From Acidimicrobiaceae bacterium (GTDB lineage: Bacteria; Actinomycetota; Acidimicrobiia; Acidimicrobiales; UBA8592), in NCBI GenBank assembly GCA_002712325.1, contig PATH01000007.1, positions 64,304 through 120,259 on the forward strand: a DNA stretch of 55,956 nt. Direction: 5' to 3'. Every line of letters starts with the position of its first letter. Positions within the stretch are counted from its first letter, which is position 1. The notes under the pieces are model-generated. The model saw only the letters and a program-made list of their open reading frames with translations. It was not told where the DNA came from and did no database searches. Of this stretch, positions 1 through 9,704 are shown one piece after another. Both the position numbers and the translations under genes were made by a program.

Positions 1-340
1 CTTCCTCAGCAGGGGCCTCTTCAGCCACAGGCTCTTCAGAAGATGCTTCCTCTTTTGCTTTATACTCAATTTGCTCTAACGGTTTTCCGGTAAATTCTTC
101 CCAAGCGCCTGAAATTCTGAGGAGTTTTTCAACACGCTCTGTTGGTTTAGCTCCGTTCCTCAGCCAATGAATGGCACGGTCATTATCAATGTTTATTCGT
201 GAAGGCTCTTGCCGGGGCTCGTATGTACCTATGATCTCGATAAAGCGACCATTTCTTGGAGACCTACTATCGGCTGCTACAAGGCGGTACGTTGGTTGTT
301 TTCGTTTTCCTGTTCGTACAAGACGAAGTTTAACTGCCAC
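1..340 (-). CDS. rpsP: 30S ribosomal protein S16 (3' end truncated by window edge)
   Basis: Reverse-strand translation from GTG at 340: MAVKLRLVRTGKRKQPTYRLVAADSRSPRNGRFIEIIGTYEPRQEPSRINIDNDRAIHWLRNGAKPTERVEKLL..., then an acidic EEASSEEPVAEEAPAEE tail. Not in the supplied ORF list because it runs off the edge. Downstream of ffh as in many bacteria. Confidence 0.95.
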   Translation of the reverse strand, partial: MAVKLRLVRTGKRKQPTYRLVAADSRSPRNGRFIEIIGTYEPRQEPSRINIDNDRAIHWLRNGAKPTERVEKLLRISGAWEEFTGKPLEQIEYKAKEEASSEEPVAEEAPAEE

Positions 341-518
341 TTTTTCTTCTTTCTGATTTTTCTGAGGCCTTTCGGCTTCTCTTTGTGGACAGTGGGTATC
401 CTATTCGGTTTTACTTCGGATACACACCTCTTATCACACTTAGTGTTCATCAATATTCTGCCGACAAATATTGCACTTCAATGGCATTCGGCTAATTTCA
501 TCAGAAAAATCTGGATCT

Positions 519-1925
519 TCAGTTTTTGAATGAGCCAAATTCGCTTAAATCAAAGACATTCTCTTTCTTCTCAATCCCTGTTTTCGCTCTTGGATTCTGC
601 TTACCTTTTCGACCTTTTGATGATTTTTTCTTTTTCTTTCGGTTTGGTTTTACAGCGCCTTTCATCATTCGTTTGATTTCTTTGAATTGCTTGAGAAGAA
701 GACTTACTTCTTGGATGCTCACCCCTGAACCTTTTGCGATACGACTTCTACGCGACCCATCAATGATTTCAGGACGGTCACGCTCTTCATAAGTCATCGA
801 TGTAATTATTGCCTCAACCCGCGTCAACCGAGTCTCGTCGACATCATCAGGATTCACGCCTTGAGGGAGGTCCGGCATCATTCCAACAATATTCTGCAAA
901 GGACCCATTTTCTTTAACTGTTGCATCTGCTCAAGGAAATCTTCAAGGTTGAATTCGCCACTAAGAAGTCGATCAGCCGCTCTTTGAGCTTCTTGCTGAT
1001 CAAAGGCATCTTCTGCTTTCTCAATGAGTGTTAAGACATCACCCATACCAAGAATCCTGCTAGCTAGCCGATCCGGATGGAACACCTCAAAGTCTTCAAT
1101 CTTTTCACCTGTAGAAGCGAACGCTATCGGCTTCCCAACAACTGTTTTGGCTGAAAGAGCAGCACCACCTCTTGAATCCCCATCGAGTTTGGTGATAATC
1201 ATCCCATCGAGTGTTAATTTATCGTTGAAGGATTTAGCTACATTTACGGCTTCTTGCCCAGTCATGGCGTCAATGACTAGGAATGTGTAATGAGGCTTGA
1301 TTTCGTCTGATATCTCTCGAATTTCGCTCATTAGATTTTCATCAATGCTCAGACGGCCAGCAGTATCGCAGATAAGCACATCGCGGCCTGTTGAAATTGC
1401 TTCACTTAACCCATTCCTTGCCACTTTTATCGGCTCACTACTCTCTGAGAAGACAGGTATATCTATGCCACTTGCAAGGGTACGAAGTTGTTCAACAGCA
1501 GCAGGACGTTGCAAATCAGCTCCCACGAGAATGGGATTTCTTCCTTGAGATTTAAACCACTTCGCTAGTTTGACTGCATTTGTGGTCTTACCGACACCCT
1601 GAAGTCCAGCTAAGAGAATGACTGTTGGTGGTTTTTCCGAGTAAACGAGATTTAGCGCTTGGCCGCCGAGCATCTCTATGAGTTCATCATTAACGATTTT
1701 TATTACTTGTTGCGCTGGGTTGAGAGCCGTGTGTATCTGACTCTCCAAGCAGCGTTCTGTTACCTTGTCTTGGAACTGCTTTGCTACTTTGAGGTTTACG
1801 TCGGCTTCAAGGAGTGCAGTCCGAACCTCAGCCATAACGGCATTGATGTCAGATTCCGAAAGCTTTCCTCTATTCCGGAGGCGACCAAAAATGTTACCAA
1901 GTCGGTCAGTAAGGGTATCAAACAT
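519..1925 (-). CDS. ffh: Signal recognition particle protein Ffh
   Basis: MFDTLTDRLGNIFGRLRNRGKLSESDI; GLQGVGKTTNAVKLA P-loop; DTAGRL; TKLDGDSRGGAALS; M-domain IAKGSGVSIQEVSLLLKQF. Confidence 0.97.
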   Translation of the reverse strand: MFDTLTDRLGNIFGRLRNRGKLSESDINAVMAEVRTALLEADVNLKVAKQFQDKVTERCLESQIHTALNPAQQVIKIVNDELIEMLGGQALNLVYSEKPPTVILLAGLQGVGKTTNAVKLAKWFKSQGRNPILVGADLQRPAAVEQLRTLASGIDIPVFSESSEPIKVARNGLSEAISTGRDVLICDTAGRLSIDENLMSEIREISDEIKPHYTFLVIDAMTGQEAVNVAKSFNDKLTLDGMIITKLDGDSRGGAALSAKTVVGKPIAFASTGEKIEDFEVFHPDRLASRILGMGDVLTLIEKAEDAFDQQEAQRAADRLLSGEFNLEDFLEQMQQLKKMGPLQNIVGMMPDLPQGVNPDDVDETRLTRVEAIITSMTYEERDRPEIIDGSRRSRIAKGSGVSIQEVSLLLKQFKEIKRMMKGAVKPNRKKKKKSSKGRKGKQNPRAKTGIEKKENVFDLSEFGSFKN

Positions 1926-1962
1926 AATTCTTCAATCTAACAGTTAGGTACATTCTATGAAG

Positions 1963-2868
1963 CTACATATCCTCTTGAAAATCAAGAATCTTTTCGACAA
2001 ATAGTTCGGGGTCAAATGGGATCAAATCTTCTTTATCTTCGCCTATGCCTATGAGCTTAATTGGGATTGCTAATTCCTCAGCAATTGCGAAAATAATTCC
2101 CCCTTTAGACGACCCGTCTAGTTTCGTCAGAATAATTCCGGTGAGGTCAACAGATTCAGCAAAGAACTTGGCTTGCTGGAGTCCGTTTTGACCTACTGTT
2201 GCGTCCAAGACTAACAATATCTCCGCAACTGTTCCGCTTCCCTTATTGGCAACCCTGACTATCTTTTCTAATTCTTGCATCAGGTTTGATTTAGTGTGCA
2301 ACCTACCGGCTGTGTCTGCCAGTACTAACGTGGCATTCTTTGCATGCGCGTATTCAGTGGCGTCAAAAATTACTGAGCTAGGATCAGCTCCATCAGCGCC
2401 CTTTATTAATTCAGCCCCACATGAGTCAGCCCACATTTCTAGCTGTTCAGACGCTGCAGCTCTAAAAGTGTCGCCAGCAGCCAAGACAATCCTTTGATTC
2501 TCTTTTGATTTCCAGTTCGCAATTTTTGCTACTGATGTCGTTTTCCCAACCCCATTAACCCCTACAAAGACCCAAACTGCTGGATTTCCGTCAAGATTAA
2601 GCTCTGTGTTGAATTTCTCAAGTGATTCCTTCAGTTGATCTTTCAGCAGATCAAGGATACTTTGAGTTGTTGATAACTTCATCTCATTAGATTTTGCCCG
2701 AAGCCCATCAATAATTCTTGAAGTAGCGATGATACCTACATCGGCCTGTATCAAAGCTTCTTCAATCTCACTCCAGAAATTGTTATCGATTTGTGGGTTT
2801 CGCTTTAACCTGGAAAAGAACGAGAAGGTTTTGCGGGTATTCTCAAGCTCAGAAGAAATTTTTTTCAT
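1963..2868 (-). CDS. ftsY: Signal recognition particle receptor FtsY
   Basis: NG GTPase: GVNGVGKTTSVAKIA, DTFRAAASEQL, DTAGRLHTKSNLMQEL, TKLDGSSKGG; short N-terminal region. Confidence 0.95.
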   Translation of the reverse strand: MKKISSELENTRKTFSFFSRLKRNPQIDNNFWSEIEEALIQADVGIIATSRIIDGLRAKSNEMKLSTTQSILDLLKDQLKESLEKFNTELNLDGNPAVWVFVGVNGVGKTTSVAKIANWKSKENQRIVLAAGDTFRAAASEQLEMWADSCGAELIKGADGADPSSVIFDATEYAHAKNATLVLADTAGRLHTKSNLMQELEKIVRVANKGSGTVAEILLVLDATVGQNGLQQAKFFAESVDLTGIILTKLDGSSKGGIIFAIAEELAIPIKLIGIGEDKEDLIPFDPELFVEKILDFQEDM

Positions 2869-2888
2869 GGGTCTACGATAGCCTAACG

Positions 2889-4076
2889 CTATTGGAAATT
2901 TCCGAGTGAACCCAACACTATGGTTATCGAGATTTCTTCTCCATTCCTCAATACACCGAGCGAGATTTGAGTTCCTGGAGAAGTTAAGCGGACTCTAGCT
3001 GCTAACTCAGACATTCCTAGGATCGGTGACCCGTCGACATTAATTATTAGGTCTCCTTGCTCTAATCCACTTTGGCTTGCAGGGCTATTTGGCACAACTT
3101 CTATCACTAGAGCGCCTGCCCTACCGAGCGTCGGGTCTTGACCGCTAATTCCTAGAAAACCATTTTCAAGTGATAGACCGTTAACTATTCTTTCCGTCAC
3201 CAAGAATATAGTGTCAGTAGGTATAGCGAAACCGACCCCGAGATTACCTTCGACATTCCCATCTGTTCTGATAAGTGTATTCATACCTACGACACGGCCT
3301 TGGCGGTCCACTAAAGCACCGCCAGAGTTTCCTGGATTTATTGGTGCGTCAGTTTGGATCATTTCTACGACTGTTCGAGAACCATTTTCAATATTCAAAG
3401 TCGGTACAGCCCTATTGACAGCAGATACGATGCCCGCAGTCACACTTTGTTCTAGACCAAAAGGACTTCCTATTGCGACGGCAAGTTGGCCGACACGGAT
3501 GGTATCTAAAGTAGCGAACGTAGCTTTGCGGAAATCAAGATTCTCTTGTATCTGTACGATTGCAATATCAACTGCTGGATCTGACCCTAAAACCTTTCCA
3601 GTTGCACGTGTCCCATCTGCTAGCTGGATTTCGACTGTTTCGGATCCAAGCACAACGTGGGCATTGGTTACAACTGATCCAGTTTGATCATAAATTATCC
3701 CGCTTCCGGTGCCAGTTGAGGTATCAATTCTTACAACGGATGGGGCGACAGTTTCTGCAACAGAGGCTACGGGTTCGTCTGAGGCAGGCAAGGGTGACAC
3801 ATCTATATTCTCAGATGAAATAGTTAGCGGTGGTGCAAAATTCGATGCTGTATCAGATGTTTGGTCAGCTCCGGAATTGATAATTAATCCTATTAGCATC
3901 CCCGTAACGAGGACTAAAAGGGAACCAAGAAGCAATAGGTACTTTCTTGTAGGCTCCCTTACGCGGGTATCTTTCCATGAGCGCCTTGGATAGATACGAC
4001 GACGTGGACTATTGGAATATGGAGCTCCTTGGTCGGATGGCCAGTAGTGATTTTCATGCATCGTAGTTTGCACCAC
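2889..4076 (-). CDS. HtrA/DegP-like trypsin-fold serine protease with N-terminal TM and C-terminal PDZ
   Basis: TM segment LLLLGSLLVLVTGMLIGLII; TNAHVV (His), DPAVDIAIVQI (Asp), INPGNSGGALVD (Ser); PDZ-like GALVIEVVPNSPASQSGLEQGDLIINVDG. Confidence 0.93.
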   Translation of the reverse strand: MVQTTMHENHYWPSDQGAPYSNSPRRRIYPRRSWKDTRVREPTRKYLLLLGSLLVLVTGMLIGLIINSGADQTSDTASNFAPPLTISSENIDVSPLPASDEPVASVAETVAPSVVRIDTSTGTGSGIIYDQTGSVVTNAHVVLGSETVEIQLADGTRATGKVLGSDPAVDIAIVQIQENLDFRKATFATLDTIRVGQLAVAIGSPFGLEQSVTAGIVSAVNRAVPTLNIENGSRTVVEMIQTDAPINPGNSGGALVDRQGRVVGMNTLIRTDGNVEGNLGVGFAIPTDTIFLVTERIVNGLSLENGFLGISGQDPTLGRAGALVIEVVPNSPASQSGLEQGDLIINVDGSPILGMSELAARVRLTSPGTQISLGVLRNGEEISITIVLGSLGNFQ

Positions 4077-4194
4077 TTGGAAGAACAGCTCGCCGATTCA
4101 TTTTGAAAATCTCGGATTGACCATAAAAACAGTCTACTGCTGTCTTGAGTAATAGTCCTGTCGTGAAATTTGTCACCTAGCGTATTGCAGCAAA

Positions 4195-7100
4195 TTAGCC
4201 CGTATTCGCTGTTTGATTATCAGCCATTAGAAATAGAGCTTCTGGGCCCTGCTGATTTTCAGGTTTTTCGCTGACAACTTTTGATGACCCGCCTGGCTTC
4301 ATCGTTACGCCATATAAACAGTCTGCAGTCTCCATGGTGCGTTTTTGATGACTTACAATAATTAGTTGTGCTTCATCTCTGAACTCGTTGACGAGTTGCA
4401 GGAACCTTTGAAGATTGACGTCATCAAGAGCGGCTTCAACTTCGTCCATTACGTAGAACGGAGATGGCCTACTTCGGAAGATAGAAAATAGAAAAGCTAA
4501 TGAGGTAAGTGACCGTTCTCCTCCGGACAGCAAAGAAAGTTTTTTAATATTTTTGCCTGAGGGCTTTGCTTCTATTTCTATACCTGTTTCGAGAAGGTTT
4601 TCGGGGTCTGTAAGCTTTAAAGACCCTTCTCCGCCGGGGAAAAGTGTTGAGAAAAGATTTGTGAAGTTGATACTAATATCGGCGAAAGCGCCACTAAATA
4701 CTGCAATGATTTCTTGATCTATGCTTTTGATTACTTTATTTAGTTCTCTTCTGGAATTTCGTACATCTTGAAGCTGCTCTTGAAGAAAAGCATATCTTGC
4801 GTTCAGCTCTTCATACTCTTCGAGAGCTAATGGGTTTATGGGCCCCATAATTTTCAATTCTCTCTCAAGTTCTCTAACTCTTGCTTTAGGTGTCTCGTTT
4901 TGTAGTGGAGGTATCTCAGTCGAAATAGCAACTCCTGGTTCACAATCTAGTTCTCTTCTAATTGAGTCAGTTACGGACTCTAGTTTTAGCGTGTATTCAG
5001 ATTCCCTAAGTTCGGCTCGATGGAGTTCTTCTCGAAGTTCAGCGAGGCTCTTTTCGTTTTGGCTTCTGCCCCTCCGAAATTCTTCAAGCTGTGAGATAGT
5101 GTTCTGAGCAATTTGTGATTGCTCTTTGCGCATGTTTCGGAGCGCTTCTAGATCATTTTCAAGAGCGACTTCCTTTTCTAGAACTATTGACCTCAAGAAA
5201 TTTGCAAGTTTCGTGCGCTTTTCAAGTGTTGTTCGCTTAGATTCTGCTTCGTCTCGCTCGCTTGTATAGCCTTTGAGTCGCTTTTCAATTTCGAGTAATC
5301 GGTCGTTGAGGTAGGTCTCTCTCTCACGAATTGAAGCGTAACGTACGTCAATATCAGACCTTTTTGCTCCTAATTCAGCCGCTATAGTCTCTAATTCTAT
5401 TCGCCGGGTTTCTATTGCTTGGGTGCGCTCAATCAATTGGGCCTCATGATCCTCTAACTCGGGGAGCCGATTGGCAAGTTCTGTTTGGAGTTCTATCTGA
5501 CGATTGATCTCCTCCTGCATGGAAATTTGCTGTTTTCCAATGCTAGCTAATTCAACCCGGATGGCTCTGGTGTCGCTTTCTGCTCGGGACTCGGCTTCTC
5601 TCATTTCTTGTAAGTGACGGACGACTTTTTGCTTTCGTTCCTGAGCTATATTCTTATTCGCCTCTTCTGTATCTAGCTTTTGGAGGCACTGGTCGAGTTC
5701 CTCTTTAGAGCGTTTAACTTCAATAAGCTTCTGTTCAGAATTTCTGATTGCTTCTTCTAACGCTTTTCCTGTAGCTCCTGTAGAAGGTTGCCCGACGCGC
5801 CAGTAGATGCCATTGAAGTAGTCACCATCAAGAGTAACAAAAGTACTGTGTGGATTGTGAATAGCGTCATCTATTGCTGTTTCCCAATCTTCAACTACGC
5901 GAATGTCAGAAAGAATATTGTCAAGTAACGACTCAATTTCTGGGGACACAGACCTAACGTGATCCCTTAGAGGTGACCGAGGTGAATCTGGGGTATTTCT
6001 ATTATCTGTTGAAATAATCACACCACCAGCTTTTCCGGCTGCGCGTATCTTTTGAAGCGATTGTTTTGCTATTTCAATATCACGAACTATGACAGAACTT
6101 GCTGCGTTTCCTATTGCAGCATGAAAGGCTGATTCCCAGCCAGAATCAATTTCAATCAAATCGAGGAATGCTCCTAGGACTCCTTGTTCTTCAGATACAG
6201 TTTCAATTCCGCTTCGCTCTCTTGATTCTTCAAGGGCTAATGAAAGCGCATCAGCTCGTGCAATCCAAGCTTTGCTTTCAAGTAGAGCTTCCGAATGTTT
6301 CTTTTGAGCTTCATGCAACTGCGTACGGCATGTTTCAACTTGATGATCTAGGTGACTACTATCTTTCTCTAATGATTCCAAAGACGCTTTCATCTCGTTG
6401 ATTTGTATTGCTAGTTCTTTAGTAATCTCCTCGGACCCTGTTTCCTTATCTTTAAGTTCCTGTGCAAGTCGGCCAACGGTTACTGCTTTCTGTTGAAGGT
6501 CATGCAAAGATGCGTTGATTATGGCTAGTTGACCTCTTGATTCGGCTGCTGCGCTTCCTGCAGATTCAGCTTCTGCAGAAATTTGACCTTGGAATTCGTA
6601 TCGTTGACGCTCAAAAGTTTGCTCATCGTCATTGAGTTGCTTAGTTTCTGGCTCTAAGGCAAGTTTTGAAGAATTAGTTTCTAGTAGCTGTGCCTGAAGC
6701 CTAGCTGCCTCTGCGTCAAGAGTTTCTACGACGCCTTTGTCGACCTGAGAGCCCTGAAGTTGGGTAAGGTTACCTATTCTCTCTGCAAGAAGGGCTTTTA
6801 GGCCTCTTGCACGTTCACGAGTCCGCTCAAGGGCTGCTAATTGATCTGCTCCATCATCAAATCCATTATCTAGGAGAGTTCCTTCAGCATGCTCGATTTG
6901 ATTATCAAGTTTTTCTAACTTTGCTTTTAATTGCCTATCGTCAGAAGCTAGTTGGGTCTTTGCTACTTGAATAGCATTTAGTCCTTGTCTTAAAGTAGTT
7001 AATTCTTTACCTGCAAGATGCCTTTTTAATGTCATCAGCTCTTCGAATAAAGATCCATGCCTTCTTGCAGCGTCTGCTTGGCGTTCAAGCGGTTTTAGCT

Positions 7101-7701
7101 GACGCTTTACTTCTCGAAGAAGGTCTTGAAGGCGGGTGAGATTTTCTTCGGTTGACCTTAATCTCCGTTCTGACTTTTCTCTTCTCTTTCTGTACTTCAG
7201 AACACCTGCAGCTTCCTCAATGATAGATCTTCTTTCTTCTGCCCTAGCATTAAGCACAGCATCAATTTGACCCTGAGAAACTATAACGTGTTGGTGGCGC
7301 CCTACACCTGAATCGCTTAGCATCTCTTGAATATCTAGTAAACGACAAGGGACATTATTCATTGCGTATTCGCTGTCCCCATCACGGAAAAGTGTTCTAC
7401 TAATAGTTACTTCATTGAAATCTAGCGGGATAACTTTTGCAGTGTTATCTATGGTCAATGCGACTTCAGCGCGACCGAGCGCTGACCTTTTCGCTGTCCC
7501 GGCGAAAATCACGTCCTCCATCTTTTGTGATCGCACTGTTCCTGGTGCTTGTGCTCCAAGAACCCATGCAATCGCGTCAACTACGTTTGATTTACCACTA
7601 CCGTTGGGGCCAACGACTACTGTCACCCCTGGCTCAAAATCTAGGGTCGTTGACTCAGCAAATGACTTGAATCCCTTTAGCGTCATTGATTTTAAGAACA
7701 C
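4195..7701 (-). CDS. smc: Chromosome segregation protein SMC
   Basis: MFLKSMTLKGFKSFAESTTLDFEPGVTVVVGPNGSGKSNVVDAI; coiled coils and hinge; LLSGGERSLTSLAFLFSIFRSRPSPFYVMDEVEAALDDVN. Confidence 0.97.
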   Translation of the reverse strand: MFLKSMTLKGFKSFAESTTLDFEPGVTVVVGPNGSGKSNVVDAIAWVLGAQAPGTVRSQKMEDVIFAGTAKRSALGRAEVALTIDNTAKVIPLDFNEVTISRTLFRDGDSEYAMNNVPCRLLDIQEMLSDSGVGRHQHVIVSQGQIDAVLNARAEERRSIIEEAAGVLKYRKRREKSERRLRSTEENLTRLQDLLREVKRQLKPLERQADAARRHGSLFEELMTLKRHLAGKELTTLRQGLNAIQVAKTQLASDDRQLKAKLEKLDNQIEHAEGTLLDNGFDDGADQLAALERTRERARGLKALLAERIGNLTQLQGSQVDKGVVETLDAEAARLQAQLLETNSSKLALEPETKQLNDDEQTFERQRYEFQGQISAEAESAGSAAAESRGQLAIINASLHDLQQKAVTVGRLAQELKDKETGSEEITKELAIQINEMKASLESLEKDSSHLDHQVETCRTQLHEAQKKHSEALLESKAWIARADALSLALEESRERSGIETVSEEQGVLGAFLDLIEIDSGWESAFHAAIGNAASSVIVRDIEIAKQSLQKIRAAGKAGGVIISTDNRNTPDSPRSPLRDHVRSVSPEIESLLDNILSDIRVVEDWETAIDDAIHNPHSTFVTLDGDYFNGIYWRVGQPSTGATGKALEEAIRNSEQKLIEVKRSKEELDQCLQKLDTEEANKNIAQERKQKVVRHLQEMREAESRAESDTRAIRVELASIGKQQISMQEEINRQIELQTELANRLPELEDHEAQLIERTQAIETRRIELETIAAELGAKRSDIDVRYASIRERETYLNDRLLEIEKRLKGYTSERDEAESKRTTLEKRTKLANFLRSIVLEKEVALENDLEALRNMRKEQSQIAQNTISQLEEFRRGRSQNEKSLAELREELHRAELRESEYTLKLESVTDSIRRELDCEPGVAISTEIPPLQNETPKARVRELERELKIMGPINPLALEEYEELNARYAFLQEQLQDVRNSRRELNKVIKSIDQEIIAVFSGAFADISINFTNLFSTLFPGGEGSLKLTDPENLLETGIEIEAKPSGKNIKKLSLLSGGERSLTSLAFLFSIFRSRPSPFYVMDEVEAALDDVNLQRFLQLVNEFRDEAQLIIVSHQKRTMETADCLYGVTMKPGGSSKVVSEKPENQQGPEALFLMADNQTANTG

Positions 7702-7761
7702 AGAGTGAAACTAGTCGCTCTAGAAGCAAATTACACGTTTGTAGTTTAATTTTTTGTGTTT

Positions 7762-8604
7762 TTAAACTTGACTCTGTTCACAGTAGTAAGTCCAGATACC
7801 ACCAAACTTAGATCGTGCTATAGGTTTACGAGATCTTGGGCTTAGCTCTCCGTGCTTTTCATATACCGAATGATGGTCTTGGAAAGAACCGGGCTCTCCG
7901 CTGGTATCCACATAAAGGCTCCCATCGACAGTTGATCCTCGATACTTGACAGCATCATATACTGTTTGGACTATTGATTGCCAGAGTCTTCTTACTTCAT
8001 TCGTTGTCAAAGAATCTGACATTCGATCGTACCTTAGGCCAGCTTCGAATAAGATCTCGTCAGCGTACATTGGACCTATCCCGATTACGAATGAATCATC
8101 AACAAGGAGAGTTTTGAGCTTTGCTTTTCTTGCTTGAAGATAGTGAGCGAAATCCCCCCAAGTTATTCTTTGGGAGTGCTCAATTGGATCAATTCCGAGC
8201 TCAGCCAGTTCAGGTTTATCATCAATCACTTCGGTAGTTCCATGAAGAGAAACTGAGGCTTCGCCGACGTGATCGATCAGTCTCATTTGTCCAGTTTGCG
8301 TGAAAGTTAGGATCAGCTGTGTTTTTGGATGAACTTCTGCTTTGTTGGGAACTCTACTTATTTGCCCGCCACTTCCAAGAGCAATAGCTAGAGTCATTTC
8401 ATTAGATAAGTCAAAGAGTAAGTACTTGCCAACTCTGGTGACAGATTCGACTTTTGACTGTTCTAGCCCTTGCTCAATCGCTGCTTTTGCTTTGGGGCCT
8501 CCTGCAACTTTTGATTTTATTACTTCAATTGATTTAATTTTTTTACCAACACAATCTCGTTCTAGGTCTCTCCGGATTGTTTCTATTTCTGGGAGTTGGA
8601 TCAT
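7762..8604 (-). CDS. Fpg/Nei (MutM)-family protein, non-canonical
   Basis: Fpg-like framework (LPEIETIRRDLE, TRVGKYLLFDL, GIGPMYADEILFEAGL, GEPGSFQDHHSVYEKHGE). N-terminus is MIQLPE instead of MPELPE and the C-terminal zinc finger is degenerate. AAGGA ribosome-binding site upstream of the ATG. Confidence 0.88.
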   Translation of the reverse strand: MIQLPEIETIRRDLERDCVGKKIKSIEVIKSKVAGGPKAKAAIEQGLEQSKVESVTRVGKYLLFDLSNEMTLAIALGSGGQISRVPNKAEVHPKTQLILTFTQTGQMRLIDHVGEASVSLHGTTEVIDDKPELAELGIDPIEHSQRITWGDFAHYLQARKAKLKTLLVDDSFVIGIGPMYADEILFEAGLRYDRMSDSLTTNEVRRLWQSIVQTVYDAVKYRGSTVDGSLYVDTSGEPGSFQDHHSVYEKHGELSPRSRKPIARSKFGGIWTYYCEQSQV

Positions 8605-8657
8605 AGTTTCCTTATAGATTTGTGTTAGGAACCAATTTTAGCGTCTTATTTCTCAAG

Positions 8658-9326
8658 TTATTCATTGGCATACTTTTTCAGAGCCTCAGAAGCTGCAGCC
8701 TGTTCTGCTTCTTTCTTACTGCTCCCTTTCCCTTTTCCTATGGTTTCATCAGAAATTTGAATAGTTGCGAAGAAGATTTTGTCATGGTCAGGCCCTTCGG
8801 AGTGAATACTATAACGAGGCTTCGGCAACGATTGTTTCTCAAAAATCATTTTGAGCCTACTTTTACTATCTTCGTTGTTTTTCTTTGAAAATTCTTCTAT
8901 TCGGTTTCCCAATACATCAATAACGAACGCTTTTGCTTCCGACCAACCCGCATCAAGATATATTGCTCCAATTACCGCTTCGACAGCGTCCTCAAGGAGA
9001 GCCGGGGAAACAGAAGCGTTTCCTAACTTGAGATAGTGATCGAGCTTTATCTCTTCAGCTACTTCTTTTAAAGAGTTCCTCCCGACAACAACAGACCTCA
9101 GTTGCGAAAGTTGCCCCTCTGACAACTCAGGATAAGACGTATATATATGTTCAGTGACAACAAGACCGAGCACTGAATCTCCCAGAAACTCTAGTTTCTC
9201 GTTAGGCCCTGTTCCCTCGTTCTCAGCAGACCAAGATTTGTGAGTTAATGCCTGTTCCAAAAGAAGCAAGTTTTTGAATTCTCTATTTATTGAATTCGCA
9301 AAATTTTCTGTCTGTTCAGATATCAA
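8658..9326 (-). CDS. rnc: Ribonuclease III
   Basis: NEKLEFLGDSVLGLVVTEHIY, LLEDAVEAVIGAIYLDAGW, C-terminal dsRBD GKGSSKKEAEQAAASEAL; probable TTG start. Confidence 0.95.
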   Translation of the reverse strand: MISEQTENFANSINREFKNLLLLEQALTHKSWSAENEGTGPNEKLEFLGDSVLGLVVTEHIYTSYPELSEGQLSQLRSVVVGRNSLKEVAEEIKLDHYLKLGNASVSPALLEDAVEAVIGAIYLDAGWSEAKAFVIDVLGNRIEEFSKKNNEDSKSRLKMIFEKQSLPKPRYSIHSEGPDHDKIFFATIQISDETIGKGKGSSKKEAEQAAASEALKKYANE

Positions 9327-9333
9327 GGAACAA

Positions 9334-9624
9334 TCAGCTCAGTCGACTAAAAACATAGTCAACCGCATCTCTGACACTTTTGAGGTCTTCTAGATCTTCA
9401 TCATCAATTCTGAAATCAACAGATCTTTCTGCAAGTTCCTCTTCAATAGCTTCAACAAGCTCTATGAGAGCTAAAGAGTCAGCATCTAGATCATCTGCGA
9501 ATGAGTCCCCCTCATTGACGGTGTTGGGGTCTATTTCTAGGATTTCACCTAAACGGTCTTTAATTAACTGCAGTATTGATTCTCTGCTTAAAGGGTCTTG
9601 TTCCATGTGAGTTTCAGCCGGCAT
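9334..9624 (-). CDS. acpP: Acyl carrier protein
   Basis: Phosphopantetheine site context DDLDADSLALIELVEAIEEEL; between rnc and plsX. Confidence 0.88.
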   Translation of the reverse strand: MPAETHMEQDPLSRESILQLIKDRLGEILEIDPNTVNEGDSFADDLDADSLALIELVEAIEEELAERSVDFRIDDEDLEDLKSVRDAVDYVFSRLS

Positions 9625-9704
9625 ACGTTCCTGTCCTTAATTGTACATTTTTGATAATAGCGAATCTGCCACCATCTATGGGGAAGCGCTGAAGAAATCA
9701 ACTT

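Noticed and set aside
3211-3687. 158-aa + strand ORF inside htrA
   Set aside because: Fully antisense to a clear HtrA gene; low-complexity Ser/Pro-rich translation typical of antisense frames.
7743-7768. AT-rich inverted repeat AGTTTAA...TTAAACT at the fpg-like stop codon
   Set aside because: Weak A/T-only stem with a 12-nt loop; not convincing as a terminator.
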